A DNA stretch of 64,000 nt from Burkholderia sp. WSM2230 (GTDB lineage: Bacteria; Pseudomonadota; Gammaproteobacteria; Burkholderiales; Burkholderiaceae): NCBI RefSeq assembly GCF_000472445.1, contig NZ_AXAJ01000002.1, positions 248,001 through 312,000 of the forward strand. The letters are read 5' to 3'. The position numbers and the translations under genes are program-made. Shown piece after piece: positions 55,371-64,000 of this stretch. The notes under the pieces were generated by a model, which saw only the letters and a list, made by a program, of their open reading frames with translations, did not search any database and was not told where the DNA came from. The first letter of the stretch is position 1. Each line of letters begins with the position of its first letter.

Positions 55371-56858
55371 TCACACTCCTGCCGGTGACTTGCGGTGCCA
55401 GTCGGTCGCGCGCTGGAACGCGTCGGCCACCTGCAGCATCCGGGCTTCGTTGAAATAATTGCCGATGATCTGCAATCCCACCGGGCGCTGTGCGTTCGCG
55501 CCCGCGCCGAAGCCGCACGGCACGCTCATGCCCGGCAAACCGGCGAGGCTCACCGACAGCGTGTAGACGTCCGCGAGATACATCTGCACCGGATCGTCGC
55601 CCTTAGCGCCCAGATCCCACGCCACAGAAGGCGCGACCGGTCCCATGATCACGTCGCAGTGTTTGAACGCCTCCTGGAAATCTTGCGCGATGATGCGGCG
55701 AATTTTCTGCGCTTGCAGGTAATAGGCGTCGTAGTAGCCGTGCGACAGCACGTAGGCGCCGACCATGATGCGGCGCTTCACTTCAGGCCCGAAGCCCTCC
55801 GCGCGCGACTTCTTGTACATGTCGAGCAGATCGCGGTATTCCGCGGCGCGATGGCCGAAACGCACGCCGTCAAAGCGCGACAGGTTCGACGACGCCTCAG
55901 CCGGCGCGATCACGTAGTACACCGGGATGGATAGCTCGGTTTTCGGCAGCGACACCTCGACGAGCGTGGCGCCAAGCGCTTCGTACTGCTTCAGCGCGGC
56001 TTCGATGGACGCGCGCACGTCGTCGGCGAGACCGGCGCCGAAATACTCCTTCGGCAAGCCGATGCGCAGGCCGGCGAGCGGCTTGCCCGCGTCACCTTGC
56101 TTCCACGGCTCGCCGAGATAACGCGTGTAGTCTTCGTCGTCGCGCACGAGGCTTGTCGAATCGCGCTCGTCGAAACCCGCCATGGCGTTGAGTAGCATCG
56201 CGCAATCGGCGGCGCTTTGCGCCATCGGGCCGCCCTGATCCAGCGACGAAGCGAACGCGATCATGCCGTAGCGCGACACGCGGCCGTAAGTCGGCTTGAT
56301 GCCGGTGATGCCCGAGAACGACGCCGGCTGACGGATGGAGCCGCCGGTATCCGTACCGGTTGCAGCAGGCGCGAGGCGCGCGGCGACAGCCGCCGCGGAG
56401 CCGCCCGACGAACCGCCCGGCACCGCCTGACGATCCCAAGGGTTCTGCACCGGACCAAAATACGAATTTTCGTTCGACGAGCCCATCGCGAACTCGTCCA
56501 TATTCGTCTTGCCGACGCACACCATGCCCGCCTTCTGCAGACGCTCGACCACGGTGGCGTCGAACGGGCTTTCGTAGTTGGACAGCATTTTCGAGCCGGC
56601 GGTGGAGCGCCATCCCTTCGTGACGAACACGTCCTTGTGCGCGATCGGCACGCCGATCAGCGGACCGCCGTGGCCTGCGTGAAGCAGCGCGTCCGCGGCT
56701 TTCGCCTGCGCGAGCGTCAGGTCGGGGTCCACCTGAATGAACGCATTGAGGCCCGCGGCGGCGTCGATGCGGCCTAGATAGAGCTGCGCCAGCTCGACTG
56801 CGGAGCATTCCTTGGCCGCCAACGCGGCGCGCAGTTCGGTCAAACTTTTTTCATGCAT
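55371..56858 (-). CDS. gatA: Aspartyl/glutamyl-tRNA amidotransferase subunit A
   Basis: A 495-residue amidase subunit that releases ammonia from glutamine for the GatCAB reaction. The amidase triad is Lys in [11 protein letters not shown], cis-Ser in [12 protein letters not shown] and Ser in [13 protein letters not shown]. Length is typical. It follows gatC after a 184-bp gap with two strong hairpins and precedes gatB by 5 nt. Confidence 0.97.
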   Translation of the reverse strand: MHEKSLTELRAALAAKECSAVELAQLYLGRIDAAAGLNAFIQVDPDLTLAQAKAADALLHAGHGGPLIGVPIAHKDVFVTKGWRSTAGSKMLSNYESPFDATVVERLQKAGMVCVGKTNMDEFAMGSSNENSYFGPVQNPWDRQAVPGGSSGGSAAAVAARLAPAATGTDTGGSIRQPASFSGITGIKPTYGRVSRYGMIAFASSLDQGGPMAQSAADCAMLLNAMAGFDERDSTSLVRDDEDYTRYLGEPWKQGDAGKPLAGLRIGLPKEYFGAGLADDVRASIEAALKQYEALGATLVEVSLPKTELSIPVYYVIAPAEASSNLSRFDGVRFGHRAAEYRDLLDMYKKSRAEGFGPEVKRRIMVGAYVLSHGYYDAYYLQAQKIRRIIAQDFQEAFKHCDVIMGPVAPSVAWDLGAKGDDPVQMYLADVYTLSVSLAGLPGMSVPCGFGAGANAQRPVGLQIIGNYFNEARMLQVADAFQRATDWHRKSPAGV

Positions 56859-56879
56859 TGCGTGTTGTCCTGGAAAGCG

Positions 56880-57024
56880 CGGCAGCGCGAATGGCGCTGC
56901 CGTGGAGGCGTTCGATTGCCCGCCGGCGAACCGGGCCGAGGTATCGGAGAAAAGCGGACCTGCTGGCGCCGGCTCTGGTGCGGCATGCCGTTCTTCGCGC
57001 AGCCTGCGGCTTGCAGGCTGCGCG
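56880..57024 (-). repeat. Two strong hairpins between gatC and gatA
   Basis: CGGCAGCGC (56880-56888) pairs with GCGCTGCCG (56894-56902), 9 bp; CGCGCAGCCTGC (56996-57007) pairs with GCAGGCTGCGCG (57013-57024), 12 bp, 5-nt loop. Neither has a T-run on the minus strand. gatC is usually close to gatA, so a 184-bp structured spacer inside the operon is unusual. Confidence 0.65.
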
Positions 57025-57042
57025 CGACCTGCCGCGCGGGTG

Positions 57043-57342
57043 TTACTCGATCACCTTCGGCACGAGATACAAACCGTCCTGCACGGCCGGCGCGGGACGC
57101 TGGAAAGCTTCGCGTTCGATGGTTTCGGTCACCGCGTCGTCGCGCAGACGCAGCGCGACGTCTTCGATCTGCTCGATCGGATGGGCAAGCGGTGCGATGC
57201 CCGTGGTGTCGACCGCCTGCATCTGCTCGACGAGGCCAAAAAAGTCGTTGAGCTGGACAAGCGTGTGTTCGGCGTCGGCGTCGGCCAGTTCGAGCCGCGC
57301 GAGATGCGCGATGCGCTTAACATCGGTCAGGGTCAAAGCCAT
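57043..57342 (-). CDS. gatC: Aspartyl/glutamyl-tRNA amidotransferase subunit C
   Basis: A 99-residue stabilising subunit of Gat[22 protein letters not shown] and the C-terminal [12 protein letters not shown] are characteristic. The ATG at 57342 is chosen because the conserved family starts there; longer frames upstream have no conservation. A minus-strand TATAAT at 57481-57486 gives a leader of about 130 nt. Divergent from mreB. Confidence 0.94.
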   Translation of the reverse strand: MALTLTDVKRIAHLARLELADADAEHTLVQLNDFFGLVEQMQAVDTTGIAPLAHPIEQIEDVALRLRDDAVTETIEREAFQRPAPAVQDGLYLVPKVIE

Positions 57343-57480
57343 GCAGTCACCGGAAAAAGTGGCGGACTGCCGCAGCAGGAAAAGAGCGCTGCGACAGCGA
57401 GTTACGACGCTGGAGGAAGACCTCGAAAAAGGGGCCAGCGGCGGCAAAAAGTGCCGTCCGTTTCCTTCAAAACATCCAAA

Positions 57481-57486
57481 ATTATA
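57481..57486 (-). promoter_or_regulatory. -10 element of gatCAB
   Basis: A consensus TATAAT on the minus strand, about 140 nt upstream of gatC. The -35 position holds a poor GGTCGA-like word. Confidence 0.6.
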
Positions 57487-57608
57487 AGGTATCATTACGC
57501 GTTCGACCCAAACCCGGACCGACTTATCAAGGCCTTTCTGGACATTTCGTGAAGATGGTTCGGATATTTCTGGCCTGGCTTTGCACCGGCCTCCGGTAGA
57601 CTCCCTCG

Positions 57609-57660
57609 CAGCTTCAAGTTCCTGTGGCGCCGCATCGCCCGGTTGAAGCTGTTATTTTTT
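57609..57660 (+). terminator. Attenuator-like terminator in the mreB leader
   Basis: CAGCTTCAA (57609-57617) pairs with TTGAAGCTG (57643-57651), with GGCG/CGCC pairing inside the loop, followed by TTATTTTTT. It is a Rho-independent-terminator shape facing mreB, 58 nt before its ATG. No plus-strand gene ends upstream. Confidence 0.5.
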
Positions 57661-57717
57661 CCGCTGCCGCCCTGCGCAATATTGCGCGGCCCGGCCCCAA
57701 GCGAGACAGGATTTTGA

Positions 57718-58761
<1,044 letters not shown>

Positions 58762-58912
58762 GCGAGCGCGTTCGATGTCAGTAGCGCGGATCTGGCAAAC
58801 GGCCCCTTGCGGGCCGGTTTGCCGTTGGCTCGGCCGCCCAGCGTCCGTACGCTGAACCGCGTTTTCAGCGCGCCGCCGCCTCACCCAACCGCTTACGCCC
58901 CCGGCGCCGACC

Positions 58913-60010
58913 ATGGAATACAGTCCGCCGCCCCTGTTCAAGCAAGGCCCTTCCGCCCTCGCACGGCTCGTGTTTTTCGTCGTGCTGGCGCTTGCCCTGC
59001 TGATCTCCGACGCCCGCTTCAAGACGCTTGAAATCGTTCGCGGCGTGCTCGGCGCGGGTCTTTATCCGTTGCAACGCGCGGCGCTCGTGCCGCGCGACGT
59101 CTTTATGGGCGCCGCCGACCTCGCCGTGACGAGCGCCACGCTGCGCAGCGACAACGAGAAGCTGCACACAAGGAACCTTCAGCTGTCGCAACAGGCGAAC
59201 ACCGCCGCGGAGCTTTCCGCTGAGAACGCCCACTTGCGCGCGTTGCTGCAGCTGTCGCAGCGCGCGACCACGCAATCGCTGCCGGCGGAAATCCAGTACG
59301 ACACGCGCGATCCGTTCACGCAGAAGGTGGTGATCAACCGCGGCGCGCAGCAAGGCATTCAGAACGGCTCGCCGGTCGTCAACGAAGACGGCGTGATCGG
59401 CCAGGTGACCCGCGTGTTCCCGCTGCAAGCCGAAGTGACGCTGCTGACCGACAAGGACCAGGCTGTGCCGGTGCAGATCGTGCGCACGGGTCTGCGCAGT
59501 GTCATTTACGGCACCCCGAAGGGCGACACGCTCGACCTGCGCTTCGTGCCGATCAGCGCCGACGTGCAGACGGGCGACGAACTCGTCACGAGCGGGCTCG
59601 ACGGCGTATATCCGCCGGGCTTGCCGGTCGCGAAGGTGGTGCGTGTCGACAAGCAGGCGGATACCGCCTTCGCGCGCGTGATCTGCCTGCCGATTGCGCC
59701 GGTGCGCGGCGCGCGTCAATTGCTGGTGCTGCATTACGTGAACGACGTGCCGCCGCGCCCCGTCGAGGAGCCGGAATCGCCAGCGAAAGACACGAAGGGA
59801 AAGAAAGGCGCGAAGCCGGCCGACAGTAAGGCCGCCGCCGACAAATCAGCGAAACCGTCCGAGAAGTCCGCGAGCAATGCGGCTGGCCAGGCCGCCAAAT
59901 CGGCCCAGGCGGGCAAGGCGGGCGCCGCCGACCAGAAATCAGCAGCGGCGAAACCAGCCGCCGCTGCTGAAAAGGCAAAGCCGCAAGCCGCGCCGGGGGC
60001 CAAGCCATGA
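58913..60010 (+). CDS. mreC: Rod shape-determining protein MreC
   Basis: A 365-residue periplasmic elongasome scaffold. A single N-terminal membrane helix (RLVFFVVLALALLISDA, about residues 18-34) is followed by a coiled coil (about residues 70-110) and the MreC beta domain (NRGAQQGIQNGSPVVNEDGVIGQVTRVFP). From about residue 282 there is a Lys/Ala/Pro/Ser-rich tail of some 80 residues that typical MreC proteins lack. It overlaps mreD by 4 nt. Confidence 0.95.
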   Translation: MEYSPPPLFKQGPSALARLVFFVVLALALLISDARFKTLEIVRGVLGAGLYPLQRAALVPRDVFMGAADLAVTSATLRSDNEKLHTRNLQLSQQANTAAELSAENAHLRALLQLSQRATTQSLPAEIQYDTRDPFTQKVVINRGAQQGIQNGSPVVNEDGVIGQVTRVFPLQAEVTLLTDKDQAVPVQIVRTGLRSVIYGTPKGDTLDLRFVPISADVQTGDELVTSGLDGVYPPGLPVAKVVRVDKQADTAFARVICLPIAPVRGARQLLVLHYVNDVPPRPVEEPESPAKDTKGKKGAKPADSKAAADKSAKPSEKSASNAAGQAAKSAQAGKAGAADQKSAAAKPAAAAEKAKPQAAPGAKP

Positions 60011-60519
60011 ACCGCCCGCAATACATTCTGCAGCCGGTCAATCCGTACTTCATCGCGTTCAGTCTCGCCGCGGCGTTCCTGCTGAATCTGATGCCGTGGG
60101 GGCGCCTCATCGGCGTGCCTGATTTCGTCGCGCTCGTGCTGCTGTTCTGGAACGTGCACCAGCCGCGCAAGGTCGGCATGGGCATCGCGTTCTTTCTCGG
60201 TTTGCTGATGGACGTGCACAACGCGAGCCTGCTCGGCGAGCACGCGCTTGCGTACACGCTGCTCTCGTACGGCGCGATCACGATCCATCGCCGTGTGCTG
60301 TGGATGTCGCTAGGCGTGCAAACTTTTGCGGTCATGCCGCTTCTCGTCATCGCACAACTGGTGCCGTTCGTGATCCGTCTGCTGACGGGCGCGGCGTTTC
60401 CCGGTTGGGGCTATCTGATTGACGGATTCGTCGAAGCCGCGCTGTGGCCGGTCGCCAGCGTGCTGCTGTTGATGCCGCAGCGCCGCCCGGCCGACCCAGA
60501 CGACACGCGGCCCATTTAA
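60007..60519 (+). CDS. mreD: Rod shape-determining protein MreD
   Basis: A 170-residue inner-membrane protein with about five hydrophobic helices and no large soluble domain, as expected for MreD. LGLLMDVHNASLLGEHALAYTLLSYGAI is the conserved family stretch. It binds MreC and the PBP2/RodA complex. The ATG overlaps mreC by 4 nt. Confidence 0.94.
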   Translation: MNRPQYILQPVNPYFIAFSLAAAFLLNLMPWGRLIGVPDFVALVLLFWNVHQPRKVGMGIAFFLGLLMDVHNASLLGEHALAYTLLSYGAITIHRRVLWMSLGVQTFAVMPLLVIAQLVPFVIRLLTGAAFPGWGYLIDGFVEAALWPVASVLLLMPQRRPADPDDTRPI

Positions 60520-60660
60520 CCCGGCGCCGCGCGTGCAGGCCATCGCGATCAACCCCGCATTGCCTGTGCGCTCGGCGCCCATCGCTCTTCATGCCTTCCG
60601 GTTTTGCCCGGATCAGGCGCACACTCGTAATGGCCGTCGCCCGGCCTTTTGCAAAATCGC

Positions 60661-63108
60661 ATGACCGAATTCAAGGACACTCAGCAACAGCTCTCGAAGT
60701 TCCGCGTGCGCGTCGCGGCGGCGGGCCTGTTCGTGTTCGTCTGCTTCGGGCTGATCGGCTTTCGCTTCCTGTTCCTGCAAGTCTGGCACTACAGCAAGTA
60801 CTCGCTGCAGGCCGACGAAAACCGCATTTCCGTTGCGCCGATTGTGCCGAACCGCGGCATCATCACAGACCGTAACGGCGTGGTGCTGGCAAAGAACTAC
60901 TCTGCGTACACGCTCGAAATCACGCCTTCCAAGCTCAATGCGCCGCTCGAAAGCGTGATCGACGATCTGGCCACGGTCGTCTCGATCGACGCGCGCGACC
61001 GCCGCCGTTTCAAGAAGCTGCAGGAAGACTCGAAGAACTTCGAGAGCCTGCCGATCCGCACTCGCCTCACCGACGACGAAGTCGCGCGCTTCACCGCCCA
61101 GCGCTTCCGCTTTCCGGGCGTGGAAGTGCGCGCGCGTCTGTTCCGCCAATACCCGCTCGGCCCGACGGCCGCGCACGTGATCGGCTACATCGGGCGGATT
61201 TCGCAGCGCGACCAGGAGCGCATCGACGACGCCAGCGATCAGAACGACAGCGATCCGGAACACTATGATCCGCGTCTGGACGCAAACAACTACAAGGGCA
61301 CCGACTACATCGGCAAGATCGGCGTCGAGCAGAGTTACGAGACGGAGTTGCACGGCCAGACTGGTTTCGAGGAAGTCGAAGTCACCGCCGGCGGCCGGCC
61401 GGTGCGCACGATGTCGCGCACGCAGGCCACGCCTGGCAATAACCTCGTGCTGTCGCTCGACATCGGCCTGCAGCAGGTCGCCGAGCAGGCATTCGCGGGC
61501 CGCCGCGGCGCGCTCGTCGCCATCGAGCCGTCCACCGGCGACGTGCTCGCATTCGTCTCCGCGCCGAGCTTCGATCCGAATTCGTTCGTAGACGGCATCG
61601 ATCAGCAGACCTGGGACGAGCTCAACAACTCGCCCGACCATCCGCTCCTGAACCGGCCGCTGCACGGCACCTATCCGCCCGGCTCCACGTACAAGCCGTT
61701 TATGGCGCTCGCCGCGCTGTCGCTGCATAAGCGCACGCCGGGCTGGGGCTTCCAGGATCCGGGCTCCTACACCTTCGGCGGTCACACGTTCCGCAACGAC
61801 GTGCGCTCGGGTCAGGGCTGGGTCGACATGAACCGTGCGATCGTGGTGTCGAACGACACTTACTTCTACATGCTCGCGCACGATCTCGGCGTGAACAACA
61901 TCGCGAACTTCATGAAGCCGTGGGGCTTCGGCCAGATCACCGGCATCGACATTGCGGGCGAGGCGCGCGGCATCCTGCCGTCCACGGAATGGAAGCGCAA
62001 GGCGTACCGCAAGCCCGAACAGCAGAAGTGGTACGAAGGGGAAACGATCAGCCTGGGCATCGGCCAGGGCTATAACTCGTTCACGATTCTTCAGCTCGCG
62101 CACGCCACGGCCACGCTCGCGAACAACGGCATCGTGATGAAACCGCATCTCGTGCGCGACATCGAAAATCCGCTCACCAAAGACACGCGCCCGGTCGTGC
62201 GCGATCCGAGCGACAAGATTCCGGTGAAGCAGTCGGACATCGACATCATCAAGCGCGCGATGGAAGGCGTCGTGACGAACGGCACGGCGTCGAAGGTGTT
62301 CATCGGCGCGCCGTATCTGGCGGCGGGCAAGACCGGCACGGCGCAGGTCTATTCGCTGCAGGGCGCGAACTACAAGGGTCACGCGATCGCCGAACACTTG
62401 CGCGACCACGCGCTTTTCATCGCCTTCGCGCCGGCCGAGCAACCGAAGATCGCGCTCGCGCTGATCGTCGAGAACGGCGGCTGGGGCGCCGAGGCGGCCG
62501 GCCCGATCGCGCGCAAGGTGCTCGACTACTACCTGGTCGGCAAGAACAAGCCAGGCGCGGAGGCGGCGGCTGTCGCGGCGGCGGCGTCGGCGACTGAGGA
62601 CGCGTCCGCACCGGAAGTCGGCACCGCGCCCGCGCCGCAGCAAGCGACGCAGCCGGTCAGGATCGCCGCGGGCTTTACCGCGCTGCCCATGCCGGGAGCG
62701 GCTTCTGGGGCGGCGGCTGCCTCGGCCGCAGCGGCGGCTTCGGCCGCTTCAGCGGCATCGGCGGCATCCGGGCTGAATGGCGTGTCGGGCGCAGCGGCTG
62801 CGGTAGGCGTCTCGTCTCCTGCTGCCGCAACATCCAGATCGCCCGCCGCCGCGGCGGGTACAGCAGCGGCGCGCAAGCCGGCGGCATCGGCTCCCACGGC
62901 AAATACACCGGTGCCGGCCTCAGCCTCGTCGGCCAACAATCCGACCCGGCGCAAATCCGGCGCGCCGCGCCAGCCCCAACCGGCGAGCGCGCCAGCGCCC
63001 GCTGCCGCTGCACGCCCCGCAACCAATGCGGGCCGGGAACCATCGCGCGATAGCGGCACTGAGCCGGCGTCGCCACGTCAGCCGGTTTCCGGCGGCATCG
63101 ACGAATAA
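60661..63108 (+). CDS. mrdA: Penicillin-binding protein 2 with Ala-rich C-terminal extension
   Basis: An 815-residue class B transpeptidase for cell elongation. A single N-terminal membrane helix (about residues 20-42) is followed by the pedestal domain. The transpeptidase motifs are S342-TYK (SXXK), S397-N-D (SXN) and K557-TG (KTG). Residues of about 630-815 are an Ala/Ser/Pro/Thr-rich tail ending SGGIDE; most PBP2 proteins stop near residue 630-650. The ATG at 60661 fits the family start. RodA, its glycosyltransferase partner, is 10 nt downstream. Confidence 0.95.
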   Translation: MTEFKDTQQQLSKFRVRVAAAGLFVFVCFGLIGFRFLFLQVWHYSKYSLQADENRISVAPIVPNRGIITDRNGVVLAKNYSAYTLEITPSKLNAPLESVIDDLATVVSIDARDRRRFKKLQEDSKNFESLPIRTRLTDDEVARFTAQRFRFPGVEVRARLFRQYPLGPTAAHVIGYIGRISQRDQERIDDASDQNDSDPEHYDPRLDANNYKGTDYIGKIGVEQSYETELHGQTGFEEVEVTAGGRPVRTMSRTQATPGNNLVLSLDIGLQQVAEQAFAGRRGALVAIEPSTGDVLAFVSAPSFDPNSFVDGIDQQTWDELNNSPDHPLLNRPLHGTYPPGSTYKPFMALAALSLHKRTPGWGFQDPGSYTFGGHTFRNDVRSGQGWVDMNRAIVVSNDTYFYMLAHDLGVNNIANFMKPWGFGQITGIDIAGEARGILPSTEWKRKAYRKPEQQKWYEGETISLGIGQGYNSFTILQLAHATATLANNGIVMKPHLVRDIENPLTKDTRPVVRDPSDKIPVKQSDIDIIKRAMEGVVTNGTASKVFIGAPYLAAGKTGTAQVYSLQGANYKGHAIAEHLRDHALFIAFAPAEQPKIALALIVENGGWGAEAAGPIARKVLDYYLVGKNKPGAEAAAVAAAASATEDASAPEVGTAPAPQQATQPVRIAAGFTALPMPGAASGAAAASAAAAASAASAASAASGLNGVSGAAAAVGVSSPAAATSRSPAAAAGTAAARKPAASAPTANTPVPASASSANNPTRRKSGAPRQPQPASAPAPAAAARPATNAGREPSRDSGTEPASPRQPVSGGIDE

Positions 63109-63118
63109 GGAGAAAGGC

Positions 63119-64000
63119 ATGCAATTCGACAAGCGCGCCTGGCTCGACCGCATCAAGCGCATGTTCGCGGGCTTCGACCGCCCGCTCGCACTGATCGTGT
63201 TCCTGCTGCTGTGCGTGGGCATCGTCACCTTGTACAGCGCGAGTCTGGATGTGCCGGGCCGCGTGGAAGACCAGTTGCGCAACATCATGCTGACGTTCGT
63301 GCTGATGTGGGCGCTAGCCAATGTTCCGCCGACCACGCTCATGCGCTTCGCGGTCCCGCTGTACACGTTCGGGATTGCGTTACTGGTCGCCGTGGCGCTG
63401 TTCGGCCTCACGCGCAAGGGGGCAAAGCGCTGGATCAACGTGGGCGTGGTCATCCAGCCGTCGGAGATTTTGAAGATCGCGACGCCGCTCATGCTCGCCT
63501 GGTACTACCAGCGGCGCGAAGGCGTGATGCGCTGGTATGACTTCGTCGTCGGGCTGCTGATTCTGGCTGTGCCGGTAGGTCTGATCGCCAAGCAGCCCGA
63601 CCTTGGCACGGCGGTGCTGGTCTTCGCCGCGGGCTTCTTCGTGATTTATTTCGCGGGCCTGAGCTTCAAACTGATCGTGCCGGTGCTGATTGCCGGCGTG
63701 ATCGCGGTCGCTTCGATCGCGGCGTTGCAGGACAAGATCTGCCAGCCCGAGGTTCAGTGGCCGCTGATGCACGACTATCAGAAGCACCGCATCTGCACGC
63801 TGCTCGATCCGACTTCGGATCCGCTCGGCAAAGGCTTCCACACCATTCAGGCGGTGATTGCAATCGGCTCCGGCGGCCCGCTGGGCAAGGGCTGGCTGAA
63901 GGGCACGCAGGCGCATCTGGAGTTCATCCCCGAGAAGCACACCGACTTTATTTTCGCGGTGTTCTCCGAGGAATTCGGACTCGCGGGCGGCATCGTGCTG
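63119..64000 (+). CDS. rodA: Rod shape-determining protein RodA (truncated by the window end)
   Basis: The first 294 residues of a SEDS-family peptidoglycan glycosyltransferase. It starts [16 protein letters not shown] and shows multiple hydrophobic helices, the conserved [25 protein letters not shown], and [32 protein letters not shown] segments. It pairs with PBP2 (mrdA) to polymerise and crosslink lateral wall. AAGGAGAAAGG precedes the ATG. The frame is open at position 64000, so the end is outside the window. Confidence 0.96.
   Translation, partial: MQFDKRAWLDRIKRMFAGFDRPLALIVFLLLCVGIVTLYSASLDVPGRVEDQLRNIMLTFVLMWALANVPPTTLMRFAVPLYTFGIALLVAVALFGLTRKGAKRWINVGVVIQPSEILKIATPLMLAWYYQRREGVMRWYDFVVGLLILAVPVGLIAKQPDLGTAVLVFAAGFFVIYFAGLSFKLIVPVLIAGVIAVASIAALQDKICQPEVQWPLMHDYQKHRICTLLDPTSDPLGKGFHTIQAVIAIGSGGPLGKGWLKGTQAHLEFIPEKHTDFIFAVFSEEFGLAGGIVL

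Noticed and set aside
60613..62643. A long minus-strand frame opposite mrdA
   Set aside because: It is antisense to PBP2, with Arg/Val/Ala-biased shadow composition and no recognisable motif.

Overview
The window is GC-rich, densely coded DNA from a Burkholderiaceae chromosome, most likely Paraburkholderia. The evidence is conserved neighbourhoods: gatCAB divergent from mreBCD-mrdA-rodA, dapF-DUF484-xerC, dksA-hslVU, metX-metW and argB-HAD-slmA, together with proteins of typical betaproteobacterial form. There is no rRNA, tRNA, CRISPR array, insertion sequence or prophage. It reads as stable core chromosome with a few accessory metabolic genes in the left third.

Positions 1-13,136: a terminator from a gene outside the window, an amidase, an MHS-type sugar/acid symporter, a Tat-exported HiPIP, an L-2-hydroxyglutarate-dehydrogenase-like flavoprotein, a Lon-like AAA+ ATPase without a protease domain, an exported Ala/Asn-tailed protein, an EEP-family phosphatase/nuclease, ferredoxin-NADP reductase (fpr), a soluble NarX-like kinase with its LuxR-type regulator, and a cationic amino acid permease. 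Positions 13,390-21,063: a seven-gene molybdenum hydroxylase operon. It encodes the 2Fe-2S, molybdopterin and FAD subunits, then CoxD-like AAA+, CoxE-like VWA, CoxG-like and XdhC-like maturation proteins. The large subunit carries AYRGAGR, the signature of form II CO-dehydrogenase-like enzymes, whose substrate is uncertain.

Positions 21,152-30,480: a PepSY membrane protein behind a Fur-box promoter and a leader hairpin, the SrkA kinase, an MFS exporter, a YghZ-type aldo-keto reductase, a phytanoyl-CoA-dioxygenase-family protein, several small proteins, and metK with a structured leader that can sequester its own Shine-Dalgarno. Positions 30,754-40,266: an LpxL-type acyltransferase, dapF (apparently leaderless), DUF484, xerC, rlmI, a His-rich CobW-family GTPase, a DksA with only one of the four zinc-finger cysteines, and hslVU.

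Positions 40,481-51,866: a RegB/RegA-type redox two-component pair, a TPR glycosyltransferase-like protein, a cysteine-rich CWC protein, argB, a HAD nucleotidase, slmA, and a metX-metW-ampG-M48 peptidase run with stop/start overlaps. Positions 51,965-64,000: xthA, class III ppk2, gatBAC on the minus strand, and divergent mreB-mreC-mreD-mrdA-rodA (rodA cut by the window end) for rod-shape peptidoglycan synthesis.

The most interesting unexplained signals are regulatory RNA-level features: the metK leader, a possible mreB attenuator, a Fur-controlled short transcript, and strong hairpins inside the Mo-hydroxylase and gatCA operons. Repeated Ala/Asn/Gly low-complexity expansions also occur in many unrelated proteins. 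All functional assignments are from reading the sequence; no database search was run.
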